From positions 1-5,808 of the forward strand of contig RHAS01000053.1 of the NCBI GenBank assembly GCA_010028615.1: a stretch of 5,808 nt of DNA, written 5' to 3'. A program made the translations under genes and the position numbers. The notes below the pieces were generated by a model. The model saw only the letters and a program-made list of their open reading frames with translations, did not search any database and was not told the DNA's origin. Positions 4,945 through 5,808 of this stretch are shown here, in pieces; the first letter of the stretch is position 1, and each line of letters starts with the position of its first letter. Origin of the DNA: Actinomycetota bacterium (lineage in GTDB: Bacteria; Actinomycetota; Actinomycetes; Actinomycetales; Microbacteriaceae).

Positions 4945-5808
4945 ATGAGCATTCCGGTTGAAGTAATTCCGGCTAACGATACTGTTGCCCTCCAAGAAAA
5001 ACTAAAGCTTGCCCTAGAAGGAAAAATCTGCGTCTTTATTTCTGGAAGAGAAATCAACGGAGTAAAGGCTGAAGTTATTGATCTGCCAGAGGTAGTTGAA
5101 AACACTGCATTGATAATCGAAAGCAGTGGCTCAACTGGAACTCCCAAGAAAATCTATTTGAGCAAAGAAGCGCTTGTTGCAGCTGCTGCGGCAAGTAGTA
5201 GTGTGATTGGTTCCGGCCAGTGGTTACTAGCATTACCAGCAAACTACATCGCAGGTGCCATGGTTTTAGTTCGCTCGATTCTAAATGGCACTAGGCCGAT
5301 AATTATGAATACGGGAGTGAGCTTCACCCCGCAGGCTTTCGCGCTGTCATCAACTCTGATGACGGATGAGAATCGTTATGTCTCGCTGGTGCCAACGCAA
5401 TTACTTAGGCTGCAAGATGCTTGCCAGACAGATAAGTTCCTGCTTAACCAATTACGAAAATTTGATGCCATCTTGGTAGGTGGCCAAGCGGTAAGTCCAG
5501 GTGTGATCGACTATTTCAAGGCAGAAGGTGTCAACGTTGTTGCCAGTTTCGGCATGGCAGAAACAGCAGGGGGCTGTGTCTATGATGGCGAAGCCCTACC
5601 TGGGGTGGCTTTACGGATAAACCCTGATGGGACGGTCGCTATTTCGGGGCCGATGCTGGCAAATGGAGTTGCCGATGAAACTGGCTTTCTAAATACTCAA
5701 GATCTGGGCGTGATTAAGGATGGATTACTTACCGTTTTAGGTAGATCTGATCGAGTGATTATTTCCGGTGGTATCAAGATCTCCCTAGACCAGGTGGAGG
5801 ATATGGCT
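4945..5808 (+). CDS. menE: o-Succinylbenzoate-CoA ligase (MenE), 3' end cut by window
   Basis: MenE adenylates o-succinylbenzoate and transfers it to CoA, the step between MenC and MenB. The frame is open from ATG 4945 to the window end, giving 288 residues. Motifs of the ANL (acyl-adenylating) family appear in order: P-loop SSGSTGTPKK (60-69), the A4-like LPANYIAG (97-104), VGGQ (178-181), A5 SFGMAETAGG (201-210), the A7 aspartate D253 in TQDLG, and the A8 hinge GRSDRVIISGGIKIS (266-280). The P-loop lies near residue 60 rather than 150-180, which is normal for the short actinobacterial MenE (about 360-380 residues). Probably some 70-90 C-terminal residues are missing here, including the A10 catalytic lysine. 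The gene starts 2 bases after the menB stop with no ribosome site visible, so translation is probably coupled to menB. At A4, Y101 replaces the histidine found in many MenE proteins. Confidence 0.93.
   Translation, partial: MSIPVEVIPANDTVALQEKLKLALEGKICVFISGREINGVKAEVIDLPEVVENTALIIESSGSTGTPKKIYLSKEALVAAAAASSSVIGSGQWLLALPANYIAGAMVLVRSILNGTRPIIMNTGVSFTPQAFALSSTLMTDENRYVSLVPTQLLRLQDACQTDKFLLNQLRKFDAILVGGQAVSPGVIDYFKAEGVNVVASFGMAETAGGCVYDGEALPGVALRINPDGTVAISGPMLANGVADETGFLNTQDLGVIKDGLLTVLGRSDRVIISGGIKISLDQVEDMA

Noticed and set aside
4872..5147. Minus-strand open frame of about 91 codons across the menB-menE junction
   Set aside because: It is antisense to the MenB C-terminus and the MenE N-terminus with its P-loop, both strongly conserved on the plus strand.

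Overview
The window looks like a piece of a small, AT-leaning actinobacterial chromosome (GC roughly in the mid-40s by eye). The clearest indicators are the men gene products: MenB aligns from memory with the Mycobacterium tuberculosis protein at a constant offset of 19 residues, MenE is the short actinobacterial form, and MenC is the ~325-residue actinobacterial form. The gene order ccdA-resB-ccsB next to men genes, the near absence of spacers and the low GC suggest a streamlined planktonic relative of Microbacteriaceae or Nanopelagicales. That placement is inference.

Layout: positions 1-66 hold the last 21 codons of a probable ccdA. It overlaps resB (44-1612), which overlaps ccsB/resC (1609-2490) by ATGA. 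Together these are the System II cytochrome c maturation genes: CcdA passes reductant across the membrane, and ResB-CcsB carry haem out and attach it to apocytochromes. A 52-base spacer (2491-2542) with a small dyad and a good -10 box precedes a 180-residue zinc-ribbon membrane protein of unknown function (2543-3085). Its 3' end overlaps the 3' end of menC (3060-4037, minus strand) by 26 bases. menC and menB (4055-4942, plus strand) diverge from a 17-base gap. menE (4945 onward) follows menB after 2 bases and is cut by the window edge.

Functionally the window is about respiration. MenC makes o-succinylbenzoate, MenE activates it with CoA, and MenB closes the naphthoquinone ring for menaquinone. 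The neighbouring genes build the c-type cytochromes that accept electrons from menaquinol. menF, menD, menH, menA and the final methyltransferase are not in the window.

The most interesting observation is regulatory. The 17 bases between menC and menB hold one symmetric TANNNTA heptamer that reads as a -10 box on both strands. Each box lies exactly 6 bases from the start codon of its gene, which predicts two leaderless mRNAs starting 18 bp apart. The zinc-ribbon gene has the same TANNNT-N6-ATG arrangement. No CRISPR array, mobile element, RNA gene or clearly new multi-gene system is visible.
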